Positions 44,111 to 56,400 of a DNA stretch of 64,000 nucleotides are shown here, one piece after another. The stretch is taken from contig JASWHV010000016.1 of NCBI GenBank assembly GCA_030760725.1, positions 15,305,084 to 15,369,083 of the forward strand, written 5' to 3'. The notes beneath the pieces were generated by a model that was given only the letters and a program-made list of their open reading frames with translations, made no database searches and was not told the DNA's origin. The position numbers were made by a program, and so were the translations under genes. The DNA is from Neostapfia colusana (Eukaryota > Streptophyta > Magnoliopsida > Poales > Poaceae). Numbering within the stretch: the first letter of the stretch is position 1; the number at the start of each line of letters is the position of its first letter.

Positions 44111-44496
44111 ATTGAAACTTTATTTTACTTATTACATAAAATCGTAACAATGTATACTATGTTTACTTTCATAAAAACACTTTCTAAATATGTCTCTAAG
44201 TATTTTTAAATGGTGCAAAAAAACAAACACTTCTCAATTCCGGAGTTCCTATCGCTGACGGCAGGCTAAGTGGCCTTTGTCATCCACCGCATGGACTATT
44301 TCTTGTCCATGTGGTCTAATCGTCCATGGCATGGACGATTACTTGTTCACATGGACAAATCGTCCACGCGGTGGATGACTGGGTGGCTATTTTGATAAAA
44401 AAATATTTTGCAGGCTATTAATATTAAATGATTAAATAATAGTGGTAAAATGAAAAAGAATTCCATAAGTGGGTGTATTGGAATTGCTATCAGCTG

Positions 44497-46340
44497 GATT
44501 TTATCGGCGATAGACCCCTTGCCTTCTTTAACAGTCCTTTATTTGAATCTTTTACATATTTTAATCATTTTTAATTAATAATTTTCCAACACGAACAAGG
44601 GGTCCTTGACCACCAGCGCTCGCCTAAGTGTGGTCGGCGACTATGGCCGCGACTTCAGGATGACTTCAACAGCGTCGCATGCAAAACCACAGGACATGAG
44701 GAGCCTTGAAGCTAGAGCCAGGCGCAGGAGAAGACACCAACGGGTAGCAGTCGTCGGAGTGGGTGTTCTTCGGCGAACTCATGTGGCAGCAGAAAACGGC
44801 AGTGCGGAGACCCAATTTTTGACAAGGACGACTACGGATCGGGGACGAGGACCAGTGAGAGGCGTGGGACGTTGTTATCGAGCTGTCACGGCGAGGTATT
44901 TTGCCTAGGCTCACCGAGGAGAGAGGGATCGACGACGAGGCGACGTTGGTCCAGTTTGCCGAGATCGAGGAAGAGGGGCTTCGATCTATGAGGTCTTGAC
45001 GGGAGAGGAATGGGTGCTCTAGGACTCTCAACTATAAATTCCTGCAGCTGAGCTCATCCTGGAACGGGCAGGAGCAGCGGCGGCACTTGGTTGAGACTCG
45101 ACGACGGCTCTTGTGGTGAGTAGAGCGACAGAGCAAGGGAATGGAGAGGGAGAGAGTGACTCGGCTTCGAGCAGGAGGGGACAAGGGTGCGGGTCGCGTC
45201 TGGCACAGGGCAGCCATGGGGAGGGCTCTTCAGCGAGCTCCCCGGTGAGCTGACAGGAACTGATGTTGCGTGCCTACGTGAACTGCCAGCTCAGACGAAT
45301 GAAGAAATTAAACAGAAATACAAAGTGTAGGGATTGAAATTATATACTTTCACAATTAAAGAATAAAATTAAACCTCCGGCCAAAGTTAAAGAATGGTAT
45401 CAAATATTCCGCCTATCTTTTTGTAATGTATAACACATAAGTCATACCATAAAGCATTGTGATAAGGGCGGTTCAACACATGTCAATGAGTACTGTATAA
45501 AAAGTTTTGACCATTAAGGAACAACTCCACTTACGATTTTCTTTTTTAAGAGAGCCCAACCGGAACATAGTCGAGAAAAGGTAAATTGCCCCTGAGACAC
45601 CTCTTCTTGACACACACAAGGATGCCATCTCTTACCGTTTGGGCCTTAATATGCTCTTTGATGAGAGTTACTATAGTTCGATTCACCCGTATTAATCTTT
45701 TTTAATCAGCCTTAAAATTTTAGCCCAGGTGTAATCAGACACATTTTAACTGGTTTTAACATTTGCATCCATGAGGAATTAACCCAAGAGCTGGAGGTGC
45801 TACTAAAGCAACACAACCAATAGGTTGTGAGCTCATTTTGCAATAGGTTCTAGACAATTGTTCCTTTCCTGATTAATAGGTGATAATTTCATTTTGTAAT
45901 GTATATCTAACCTCATAGGTCATAACATAAAAGTAGTGATAAGACAGATAATCGAATGGCTGATCCCTAAGATTGCTTCTCGTCTCACGAGTGCATCTTT
46001 GTATTTGGCTGATGTCAATGGCATTTTAGAGTGCAATAGAGAATCTGAAACATGATAATCCGTGTTATCCATCTGATGGCAACAGGTATGCTAAAGAGAA
46101 AAAGGCTAGATTAACATGGACTGAAATTCCAACAATACAGGTCCATGAGAAGGAAACAGTGCTTAGGGGAAAAGATAAGCCAATCGTGGAATCTTTATTA
46201 AGAGCTCAACAAAATATCTCCATTGACTGCATATCCACTCGGCTCCGAGCCGATCCATTATTCTGGTTCTAGTTCCCACTATATTGTCAAAAAGAAAATC
46301 ATGGACAATTGCCCACTTTGCAAGTTCTTCGTACTCGGTA
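44497..46340. other. Intergenic DNA between the TIR element and the Copia element
   Basis: 44600-45280 is GC-rich and could hold an exon of an unrecognised gene, but no motif or consistent splice structure is visible. 45423-45473 and 45888-45943 share a TTTTGTAATGTATA phrase followed by CATAGGTCATA and GTGATAAG. 46160-46340 has a minus-strand open stretch I could not identify. Confidence 0.4.
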
Positions 46341-46343
46341 TTG

Positions 46344-46466
46344 TGTAAATAAGAGTTATATTGTATTATTGTGAGGGCAAAGAGACCAAATATATAGAGG
46401 TACAAAAGGATATGAAAAGTAAAGATTACAATCATAGAAAATACAACGTATCCTTATATCTTTAAC
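46344..46466 (-). repeat. Probable short 3' LTR of the Retrofit-like element
   Basis: In minus-strand sense it runs from TGTTAAAGATATAAGG to CTTATTTACACA, about 123 bp, the size and start expected for Retrofit-type LTRs, directly after the polypurine tract. The outer end is inferred from sequence character alone, as there is no second LTR to compare. Confidence 0.45.
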
Positions 46467-46471
46467 ACCCC

Positions 46472-49400
46472 TCAAACCCAAGGTGAATCATGAACACCGA
46501 GTTTAGAGAGATAAAATTTGTGCTGAATCCGGATTTGTGCCTTCATGAACAAATCAATCAGCTGAAGGTTTGAAGACACATACTGAAGATCAATAACACC
46601 ATCCTGTGCATGTGCTCGTGTATAAGAAGCATCGACACCAATATGCTTGGTAAGCTCATGCTTGACCGGATCACGAGCACTACTAATAGCACCTGTACTG
46701 TCAGACAAAGGAGGAGTCAACATAGAAACAGAAACACTAAAATCCTAAGCAACCACCGTAACCAAGTAACCTCTGCAATCACAAGAGCCATAGCACGCAA
46801 CTCAGCCTCTACACTCGAACGAGGAACAACTACCTGCTTCTTAGTCTTCCAAGCAATGAGGGAACCACCAAGAAAAATACAATAAGCAGAAAGAGATCAA
46901 CGATCAGAGGAACCACTAGCTCAAGTGGCATCACAGTACACCTTGAGTTGTACGGAGCTAGAGCGTGGAAAGAACAAGCGTCTAGAGATATAACGCAAGA
47001 CACGAAGCAAGTGGCTGTAGTGAATCCGAGTCAGAGCCAAAACAATCTGACTTAGAATGCGATCGGGGTACGATATGTTAGACGAGTGACACCGAGATAG
47101 ACTAGACTTCCTACAATATGACCATAACGAGTAGGATTATCAAGCGGATCATCATCAATGGGTCGAAGGTGAATGTTGAGCTCCATGAGAGTCTCAACAG
47201 TCCGATGATTAGTAAGAGAAGCCCGATCAAGAAGATCTTGAATGTACTTCTCTTGAGACAAATAAATCCCATCAGAGGTAGAGTAAACCTCAATCTCAAG
47301 ATAGTAGCGAAAAGGACCAAGACCTGACATAAGAAACTGATCACTAAGATGAGCCTTCACGAAGGCTATGAACTCAGGGTCATCTCTAGTGATGATCATA
47401 TTATCAACATAGAGAAGAAGAAGAGCACGGCCACGAGACGAGGTATGAACAAAGAGCGTAGGATCATGAGCACTGCAGAAAAACTAGCAGCAGTGATCAC
47501 TGACGCGAACCTCTGAAACCAAGCACGAGGAGCTTGCTTGAGGCCATAAAGGGAGCGACGAAGATGATAAACCATGCCCTCAGGAATAGAATACCCAGGT
47601 GGTGGCTGTATATAAACCTCCTCACTCATCACACCATTAAGAAAGACCTTCTTCGTCACATTAAGCTGAGAGATGGACCACTCACGAACGGAGGACACAA
47701 TAAGAAGAGTCCAAACAGTGGTCATGTGAGCAACATGAGCAAAACTCTTATCATAAGCATGACCATGTTCCTGTTGGAAACCACAGGCGACTAAACGAGC
47801 CTTATATCGCTCAAAAGAACCATCGGAGCAGGTCTTAATCTATAAACCCACTTACAGGTAATAGGACGAACACGTGGTGGATAGGGAACAAGCTCCCACA
47901 TGCCAGTGCACTCAAGAGTAGAAATCTCCTCAGCCATCACAATTTGCCATTTCATATGAAGAATGGCATCACGATACGAAGTCAGCTCAGAAATAACAGT
48001 AGCCGCAGAACTAGAAGGAGAGTACCGCTCGGGAGGTTGAGAAGTGCGTTGACCACGTCCAAGAGGCTGCTCAGGAGAAGAATCATCAGGAAGAGATGAC
48101 TCCCCAAAAGAAGCAGGCTCGGTTGGAGAAGATGGGTCATTATAAGATGATTGAACTGGAGTAGATGGCTCATCAGAGGAAGATGACACATCTGATAAAG
48201 ACACAACTTGTCGAGTATAGACATGCGTCACAGGAGGCTTCATGGTAAAATTGGGAATCAGAGAAGAAGGCTCTGAATATGACACCGTGGAGGGAGGCAC
48301 TGAGCGCGAAGGAGGCATACTAGCAGCAGGAGAGTCTGGGAGAAAAAGAACGAAATAGGATAAACGACAGAGATAGAAGAGGTATTCGAAGAAGGATGAG
48401 GGTAGAAAGGACATGTCTCATCAAAGACAACGTCTAATGAAGTCCTCATCTGTTGTCCAACCGGATCCCAACAACGATACTCCTTGTGTTCAACGTTGTA
48501 ACCTAGAAAAACACACTTGACCGACTGAGCAGTGAGCTTAGTGTGCCCACGAGACAGGGCAACACATATCACACACAACCGAAAAGACAAAGGCTGGCAT
48601 AGTCAGGTGTCTTGCTAGTGATACACTGAAATGGAATCCCCCCTAAAGAGCAGTCGAGGGTTGAATGTTAATAAAGTAAGTGGCAGTAGAAACAACCTCG
48701 GCCGAAAAATGAGGAGGAACAGAGGAAGCGAGAAGAAGAGCACGAGCAGTCTCAAAAAGATGACGATGCTTTCGCTTAGCAACACCATTCTGAGCATGAG
48801 CGCCACGGCGAGAAAATTGAGGCAAGAGTACCTTGCTCAGAAAGAACCCAACAAAGAACATCAAAAATATACTCACTAGTAGAAGTAGCACAAAAAACAT
48901 GAACAGACATGTCAAACTGAGTGGGAATCATAGCCAAGAAAGTTTATAGATAGATAAAACCTCACTACGATGTTTCATAAAGTAAATCCATGTGTGGTGA
49001 GAAAAATCATCTATAAAAATGATATAATATCGATGTCCTCCTTTGGAAACAAAAGGAGCAGGACCCCATACATCTGAGTGAACAAGATCAAAAGGACACT
49101 GGGACACTGACTCACTGGAATGATAAGAGAGTTGAGTCCGCTTCCCTAACCGACAACCTTGACATTGGGATAAAGACTCAAAAGCTGAGACGAATCCTAA
49201 AAGACCTCGGCGAACTAAGACACATAGACGAGAGCCACAAAGATGATCTAAATGATGATGCTGCCGAGCAAAAGAAGAAGTGGATGAAGCATCAAGTACA
49301 GAGCCATCTAGACCGGCAGGCGCAGCGGAAGGAAGACAAAGCCATTAATGTTCCCAGAGCCACTAGGAATCACGACGACGAGGGCTAGTACCAACCAGGC

Positions 49401-49489
49401 GACCCGTGCGACGATCCTGAGCATAACAAAGATCACAATCAAGAATCACTCGATAGTTATGATCAGTAAGCTGGCCAGCGGATATAAGC
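46472..49489 (-). pseudogene. pol: Retrofit-like integrase, RT and RNase H, broken
   Basis: Integrase remains lie between 48915 and 48260 (GVAKRKHRHLFETARALLLAS with the Glu region replaced, and VKCVFLGYNVEHKEYRCWDP). A Ser/Pro-rich linker at 48414-47990 leads into RT: ILHMKWQIVMAEEISTLECT, then VTKKVFLNGVMSEEVYIQPPPG and SLYGLKQAPRAWFQRF at 47396-47725. The polymerase motif is YVDN in place of YVDD (about 47398-47410), a loss of a catalytic Asp. FVKAHLSDQFLMSGLGPFRYYL follows (47052-47399), and the RNase H end (LTKHIGVDASYTRAHAQDG) is at 46472-46723. Frameshifts separate every block. Confidence 0.8.
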
Positions 49490-50819
49490 TACATGGTTAG
49501 ACCAGGAACATAGGAAACATAGGGAACATAAAAGAGTCAGATAAAAGATTGCCCTGTCCAACAACAGAAAGAGGGGAACCATCGGTAGTATGAACAATGA
49601 GAGAACGAGAGGAAGGACTCAAAGAAGAAAAACCAATACGATAAGGAGTCATATGGAACGATGCACTTGAATCAAGAATCCATGGAAATGTACCTGGAGC
49701 AGAGGTGGAAGATGGTCCAGTAGTGGAAGACTGAGAAGTAGCAGCAGTACCCGAAGATGCAGAAGATTGAGTCACAGAACCAGTGGCTCCTGAAGAAGTA
49801 GAGGCAGCAAGGGGATGAAAAAGCGTGAGCAACTAGTCATTTGTAATAGCAGCACCCCCTGAGAGCCTCCAGTAACAGCACTACCAGCACCCTGTGAAGA
49901 ATGGCGAGTGTGAGCCTTCCTCTTTCTAATGCAATATGCCTCCACATGTCCATTTTTTCTGCAGTAGTTATAGCAAAGACTACCACATCCTCGAGGTATA
50001 GAAGGAGGGGCGACCAAAGACGGTAACGCCGGTAGAGGAACAGTCTATCAAGGAGTCAAAGACCGAGCAGACAAAATTCAGGAGTCCAACAATCCAGCAA
50101 CATGAAGACGAATATACTCATTATGAACACTAGCCAGAGCATCCATCAGAGAGACACATGGGTGACGAGCAAGCAGCTGAGCACGAAGAGGCTCAAACTC
50201 ATCACGAAGTCGGGTCAAAAAATCATAGGTACGTTGAAGCTCAAGTGCATCCCTCTGACTCTGACAAGACTGAAAAGTGTCTGGTGATAGCTGAGGACAA
50301 GTAGTGTCAAGCCGATGCCATACAGTAGACAACTAAGCAAAGAACAAATCAACTGTAGAACTCTCTGTCGTAACAACTGCTCCTGACGAATAGCAGCAAG
50401 ATAAGTGGAATGACTAGTAGGCTCATAACGGTGACGTAGTAAAGCCCACATCCGGTGTGCATACTCAAACTCAACTATATCAGCAGTCATACGGTCCTCC
50501 ATACTAGCAGCAAGAATAGCACCAGTCTGAGGATTCTCATTCAACCATGTCTTGTACACACTGAACTCACACTCGTAGGCAGAAAGACACGCCTCATAAT
50601 TTGCAAATAACTTCTGCTTCTCATCATCAGTATCTTCTCTTGAATGATAGGCTATGTAGGAGCAGCAGGATGAGGTGTGCATTTTAGATCACCTGTAAGA
50701 AAATCCCAGATACCAGACCGCACATATGTAGACGCATGCGGAGAACCCAACCATGATAGTTGGTGCTATTAAAAAGCACTGGACACCGTAGAACTAGAAC
50801 ACCACGTGAAGATGTCATG
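49490..50819 (-). pseudogene. gag: Retrofit-like gag and protease, broken
   Basis: Gag starts at the Met at 50819 with MTSSRGVLVLRCPVLFNSTNYHGWVLRMR. It continues at 50215-50682 (YEACLSAYECEFSVYKTWLNENPQ, DIVEFEYAHRMWALLRHRYEP) and 50078-50332 (YDFLTRLRDEFEPLRAQLLARHP). A zinc-knuckle-like CYNYCRKNGHVEAYC has three instead of two residues between the first Cys pair. The protease motif FPWILDSSASFHMTPY is at about 49680. Frames change between blocks and a stop separates the gag start from its body. Confidence 0.75.
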
Positions 50820-50897
50820 CTGATAGGACAACAAACGATGGCTAAAGTGCAAATAAGCAGCGGCGAACGACGGTGAGAGCGCAAAAGAGAAAGCGGT

Positions 50898-53264
50898 TGT
50901 TGGAGTGTAAGCTGTGACACTCCTCCCAGCCTGCTCGGAAGCAGCCCACGAGGTTCTTTTTTTTCGGAGGAGGCTTGAAGCCCTAACGACCAAGGCTCAA
51001 GAGAGCGGATGAACACGAGGATTTACGTGGTTTGGGCCACCGGAGCGTAATACCCTACGTCCACGGGAGTGCTTGTTCTATTGCTTGAGCGTGTGTGCGT
51101 TGTGGAATCTGGGGTGCGAAATCGCGGAACCCCCTCCAGGGTGGTCACCCCGGTCCTTTTATAGCACAAGGCCGGGGTGGTTACAATGGGGTCCTGGGGC
51201 CCGACAGGTGGCCCTAGAGCTAAGTGAACCCTATACATGATCTAGGGCTTCATCCTCTGAGTAGAGTGGCCAGCGGGAGAGTTAAGTCCCGCCGTCCGGC
51301 GCGCTGAGCGCCCTTGACCGCATGTCAGATGATGATGAAGACGCTGTCTTGTCGCCGCGTCTTCTCGCCCTGCTTGGGCGGCTTCGTGTCATTGGGTGGC
51401 ACTATACTGCTGTCACGCCTTGCCGTCCTGTCTTGTCACAGTAATGGCGAACAGGAAAGGGACGGAGGCGTGTGCAGTGCACCATGCTTCTGGGGAAAGC
51501 GCAAGCCTAGAATGTGAAGCTTGACAGCGTACTTCCTTCTTGACTTCATCGACCCACGGCCCATGATGGATCACGGGGCACGTGGCGTCTCTGGAGCTCT
51601 TATTGGCAGGCTTGGCGCCATGGGACACGCGGCATCTCCGGACCTTCCCTCAGCGGGGAGGCTCGAACCGGAGCCCAGGACACGTGTCAGCACCAGAGCC
51701 GCCCTCAATAGGGAGGTGGCTTGGAGCCAGGGGAGACATGGCTGCCCCGGACCTCACCTCAGCGGGAAGGCTCGGACCGGAGCCAGGTCACGTGTCTGCA
51801 GTGGAGCTGTCCTCAGCGGGGAGGCGGCATGGAGCTAGGAGACACGTGTCAGCCTCGGACCCCACTTTAGCGGGGAAGCCCGAGACGGAGCCCAGGGCAC
51901 GTGTCAGCCCCGAAGCTTATGCACACGTGGCAGCCCGAGAGCTGATCTTGGGGCCAAGGGCACGTTGTTGTACCCAGGAGACGAAAGGGCTGCACGTCCC
52001 GAGGGGTTGCCTCGGGGTAGTTACTGTGGTAGCCCATCTGTTGCAGACCCACCGCGCTTCACGACTCGTGAACTGCTAGGTGTTCCCGAGACGTTACTCG
52101 CCTGGCCCCCAGTGTCTGACGGGTGGACCTGGGCCCTACCCATCACTGGGGGGGGATGCCAAGGCGACATGCTTGAGTGATTGCCTCAGGGCACTTACTG
52201 CGGCAACCAATGGGTTGGTTGCCACAGTTCCTCCACGCCACTTTCCTCGGGAACCGCCGGACTATCCCGAGATGTTACTCGCCCGACCCCCAGTGTCTGA
52301 CGGGTGGACCTGGGACCTACCCATCATTGGGAGAGGTAAATAACTCCCGACAACGTGCTCGAGGGGTTGCCTTGGGGCATTTACTGTGACATCCAATGGG
52401 TTGGTCGCCACAGTTCTTCCGCGCCGCTCTTCTCGTGAGCCGCCATATGTTCCTGAGATATTACCCGTTCGGCCCCCGGTGTCTGACGGGTGGACCTGGG
52501 TCTAACCCGTTGTTGGGTTAGGCGAGCAACCTGCGGTGTGCAGAGGTGGAAGCCCAATCGTTGCACTTGTTGCCCTGCTAGAGGTCGCAGTCGTGTAGAA
52601 GAGGGGGCCTTCCAATGTTGGATGGCATCCTCCCTCACCATGTGGCCTTTGTTCTCCTCTTGCGTGCTAGAAGCTTCTACTTCCCAGCACTCTCGCCCAC
52701 CATATGCTCTCACAGCGGCAGCTGTCTTCGTCCACTTTTGCGAGATGTTCGTGTGTATGCGACCTTCGGTTCGGCCCACCGAGGTGTCCCCCTTCCTGAC
52801 GCTCCCGGATAGAAGCACAAGCCATCCTGATGGCTTGCCGATGGAAAAGGAGGCCGTCAGGGACAGGATCCCCGACTCGCAGAGAGTCCTTACGCCAGTG
52901 TCGTGTGGGGCATGTCCTCTAGGCGCCTCGCCGAAGAAGGGATACCTGCCGATACCGGAGGAAGGTTAAGTCCAGAGTGATCAAGCCTTCCCCCAGGGCA
53001 CGTGTCTACACCGGAGCAGTCCTCAGCGGGGAGGTGGCTCGGAGCCATGGGACACATGGCAGCCCCGGATCTCACCTCAGCGGGAAGGCTCAGGCCGAAG
53101 CCCAGGGCACGTGTGAGCTCCAGAAATCAAGCGTACGTGGCAGTCCCAGAGCTTTACTTACGTGGCTTGCCCGTTTATAGTTGATATGCCTGAGGAAGCA
53201 CACACTGTAAAGGGGGAAGCACAGGGCAAGGCAAAACTCTCTCAGTTCAGTCTCTTTCTCATAG
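50898..53264 (-). repeat. 3' LTR and tail of the minus-strand Gypsy, GC-rich
   Basis: In minus-strand sense the sequence ends CCTCCGAAAAAAAAGAACC, then GGGCTGCTTCCGAGCAGGC and CTTACACTCCAACA. This corresponds to the end of the solo LTR at 2458-3763, including the leader phrase around GGACGTAGGGTATTACGCTCCGG (51050). It also holds G-box units (CACGTGTC at about 51660-51910 and 52998-53112) and a threefold tandem repeat (51995-52520). Directly beyond it lies the C-terminus of Gypsy pol, so I read it as the 3' LTR plus 3' noncoding part. The upstream LTR border could not be fixed. Confidence 0.6.
51995..52520. repeat. Tandem repeat, three units of about 170 bp
   Basis: Three copies (about 51995-52160, 52168-52340 and 52358-52520) each contain GAGGGGTTGCCTCGGGG or a variant, ACTGTGG-AGCC-ATGGGTTG or a variant, a GTTACTCGCC stretch, and CAGTGTCTGACGGGTGGACCTGGG near the end. 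Copies differ at many positions. They lie in the G-box LTR region of the minus-strand Gypsy. Confidence 0.8.
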
Positions 53265-53404
53265 GCGGTAACATGCCGTACTAGAAGGCAGCGACCCATC
53301 CCAGATGTCGAGAGTAACAGGACTCCTCCGGGACTTAGCTGTTTCAAGCGCTGTTCCTAGACACTATGACACCCTTTCAGAGAAAATAAAACCCTACCAC
53401 TGCG

Positions 53405-56400
53405 CTAAGGATAGAACTTATGGAGGTGTTCTATGTTCCATGGATTGGGTAGAGGTACCCCATCCTCTGTGGCTAGGCGCACGCACCTGGGACGGCATAC
53501 TTGTGTTACTCGGAAGGGGCCCTCCCAGCTGGGGGAGAATTTGTTCCCTCCTCGAGAAAGTATTCGCTGTAGCACCAGGTCGCCCACCTCAAGCTCTCTA
53601 CTCCGCACGAACCGCTGTTGATAACGTCGGAGCGCTTGAAGGTATCGCGCGTTTCATACAGCTGCCTGCCACCTTCGCTTATCGACAAGGTCGATATATT
53701 CACGCCAGAGCTGGTCCTGCGTGGCTTCAGCATACGCTCGGACACAGGATGAGCCCATGGTGATTTTTGGGGGGAGGATGGCCTCAGCCCCATACACCAG
53801 GAAGAAGGGCATTTCCCCCGTCGAGCAATTGAGGGACGTCCGGCTAGTCCATAGTGCACGCGGAAGCTCTTCAACCCAATTGGCACCGTGCTTCTTCAAG
53901 CTGTTGTAGGTGCGGTCTTGAGTCCCCTGAGTATCTCAGTGTTTGCTCTTTCGGCTTGACCGTTACACTCTGGGTGAGCAACAGAAGGATAACAAACTTG
54001 GATGCCTCTTTGCAGCAGTCTTAGAATACTGCACTGGTGAACTGGGTCCCGTTGCCGGTGATGATTCTGTTTGGGACCCCGAACCGGCAGACGATTTACT
54101 TGATGAACTTGACTGCTGACTGCTTGTTGATAGTTACTACAGGGGTAACTTCCGGTTACTTGGTGAACTTGTCTACAATGATGTAGAGGTACCGGTACCC
54201 TCGATGGATCTAGGGAATGGTCCCAGGATGTCCAGCCCCCACACATCGAAGGTCATGAGGGCGGGATCATCTGCAGCTTCTGAGAGCTGGTGTATGGATC
54301 TGCTTAGCGTGGAACTGCCACGTCTTGCATCTCTTTACTAGGTTGATGACATCATGGAGAGATATCGGCCAGTAAAAGCCATGCCAAAAGGCTTTATCGA
54401 CCAGCGTGCGGGAACATGCATGGTTCTCACACTCGCCTCCATGAATCTCTGCGAGCAGGTCGCAACCCTCTTCCCGGGTTATGCACCGCAATAGGACACC
54501 ATTAGCGCCACGCCGATAGAGATCCCCTTCTACCAGCGTGTATCTGTTAGCTAACTGAAAGATCCGTTCAGAGGATACACGTTCATCAGGAAGGAAATTG
54601 TCTTTCAAGTAGTCTCGGATCTCTGTGATCCATGTATCGGGACCTACTTGAGCACTTGGATCTTGAGCGCCGGGTTGCACGGAGTCCTCGGTGATGCTTA
54701 CGATCCTTGGCGGGTGCCATGATAACATGGCCGCCGGGACCACCAGCTTCGAGGTGCTGGTCCCACCCCCTTTGCTTGGTTCGGTCGGCCAGGCGGTAGG
54801 TCACAGCAACTTCCTTTCAAAGACCCCCTCTGGTACCGGAGCCCAAGTGGATGCCTTCATTGACAGGTCGTCGGCTATTTTATTATTGGCATGGGGAACA
54901 TGGCACAAGTCCAAGGATACGAAGTCCTTCTCCAACTTCTGTACTTGGAGGAGATATGCTGCAAGTTGTGGGTCATTACAGCAACACTCTCCCTTGACTT
55001 GCTTGATGATCAATTGAGAATCACCCTTGACCAACAACTGCTGGACACTGAGGGAAAGCGCGGTCTTCAACCTATAGATGAGAGCCTAATAATCCGCCAT
55101 GTTGTTTGTTTCCTTAAAGTCAAGTCGCACCATGTACTTGAACTGCTCTCCGGTTGGTGTAACGAGCAGAACCCCTGCTCCAGCACCCTGCTTTCATGAG
55201 GAGCCATCGAAGTATAGAGTCCAGTAGGGCCCAATGAAGACCGTAGCTCTGGCCTATGGTTCACTGATATCCTGGCCCCCTGGCTGGCATGGTGGTGGAG
55301 TCCACTCTGCCACGAAGTGTAAGTGCATCTAGGCACCCCATGGGTTTTGGATGATTGATGACGACAAATTAAGAGACTAATGAGCTGAGATGATCATAAG
55401 CACAGGACATTTCCAAGGTGGACACCTAAACTCTCAAAAAGGAAAAGATGAAGAACAGCATCAAAGACTCGAAGAGTAGAAATTAGGGTTTCACTTGAGT
55501 GTTTAGTAGGCTAGCCGTGTAAAAGAAAGAGTGTGTGTCAAGTGCATTGAGATCATAGAAGAGAGCCCAAAGCGTTAGAAGTGTCAAATCCATAGTGGAG
55601 AGAGGTAGAGAGGTAAAGTTGGGCAGGCCGGACTTGTCCGGGGAAGAGGCCGGACTAGTCCAGAAGTCCTACGACTTAGTCTATTTTGGGGCAGGCTGAG
55701 AGTTCCTGACTGAGATCGGACCTGTCCGTTTTGGGACGGACTAGTCCATTTCTCTCTTGGTGAGAGTGTTTTTGGGGTAAGTCCTGGTAGACCGACTTAT
55801 CTGCCTTAGTGGCCGGACTAGTCCGGGCTAGCCAGACTTGTCTATTTTCACACGGACTAAGAGTTCCGGTGTGAGTTCGGTCTAGTCCGTTCTAAGGCGG
55901 ACTAGTCCGTATGGGTGTGAGATGAGAGATCACACGGCTAAGTCTTGGTAGACCGGACTTGTCCGCCTTAGTGGCCAGACTAGTCTGGGTCCTCCAGACT
56001 TGTCCGTTCTCACCCGGACAAATAGTTCCTGTGTGAGATCGGATTAGTCCGGTGTGAGGCGGACTAGTCCGGACTTTCGATAGGTGGCAACAGTTGGCTT
56101 CGGGACTTCTACAAAAGGAGATGCCTCGACTTTATTTAGAGACAACTGGAACCCTAGCGCCGCCATAGCGAGCCTAGAGCCCCCTAAGCCTTCTCTCTTG
56201 CCTACTCACCCTCTAGAACTAATTCTTGAGTGGATTTGGGTGCGTGGGGAGAGGAGAAGGAAGAACTTCGTGTTTTGGCTCTCGGAGTGATCTCGTGCAC
56301 TTGGTGTGAGTCTTTGTGACCTGTGGCTTGTGAGGTCCGTGGAGTTTTGTGGACGTGATCAAGTGGGAGCCTTAGATTGTGAGCAGCCCCAACACTTTGT

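Larger units (their letters stand above)
42394..44487. mobile_element. Mutator-like TIR element, non-autonomous, 9-bp duplications
   Basis: Flanked by TATCAGATG (42385-42393) and TATCAGCTG (44488-44496), 9 bp with one mismatch. The ends form an imperfect inverted repeat whose best part is the 33-base stretch around CACTATTATTTAATCATTTAATATTAATAG (42424-42454 and its reverse complement at 44416-44446). Inside that lie inverted copies of a CGTCCACG-GTGGACGA motif (42500-42660 and 44290-44370). The middle is long and AT-rich. The 9-bp duplication and long ends fit Mutator-like elements; no transposase was found. Confidence 0.65.
46344..50897 (-). mobile_element. Retrofit/Hopscotch-like Copia element, minus strand, 5' end lost
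   Basis: On the minus strand the order is gag (from 50819), zinc knuckle, protease, integrase, RT and RNase H (to 46472), followed by a purine-rich GGGTTTGAGGGG and a short LTR starting TGTTAAAG. The other LTR is missing because a Gypsy LTR abuts the gag leader at 50898. Motifs such as DPVKHELTKHIGVD with QYVSSNLQL fit the Retrofit/Hopscotch group. The element is broken by many frameshifts. Confidence 0.75.

Noticed and set aside
44606..45217. Open GC-rich stretches that might be a host gene exon.
   Set aside because: No known motif, no start or splice structure that holds together, and frames open on both strands.
53261..53269. GCGGT as a right-hand target duplication matching GCGGT at 50893-50897, which would make 50898-53264 a solo LTR.
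   Set aside because: The sequence before it ends in CATAG rather than CA, does not match the TGTCA-type LTR start, and Gypsy pol continues close by, so the match is probably chance.
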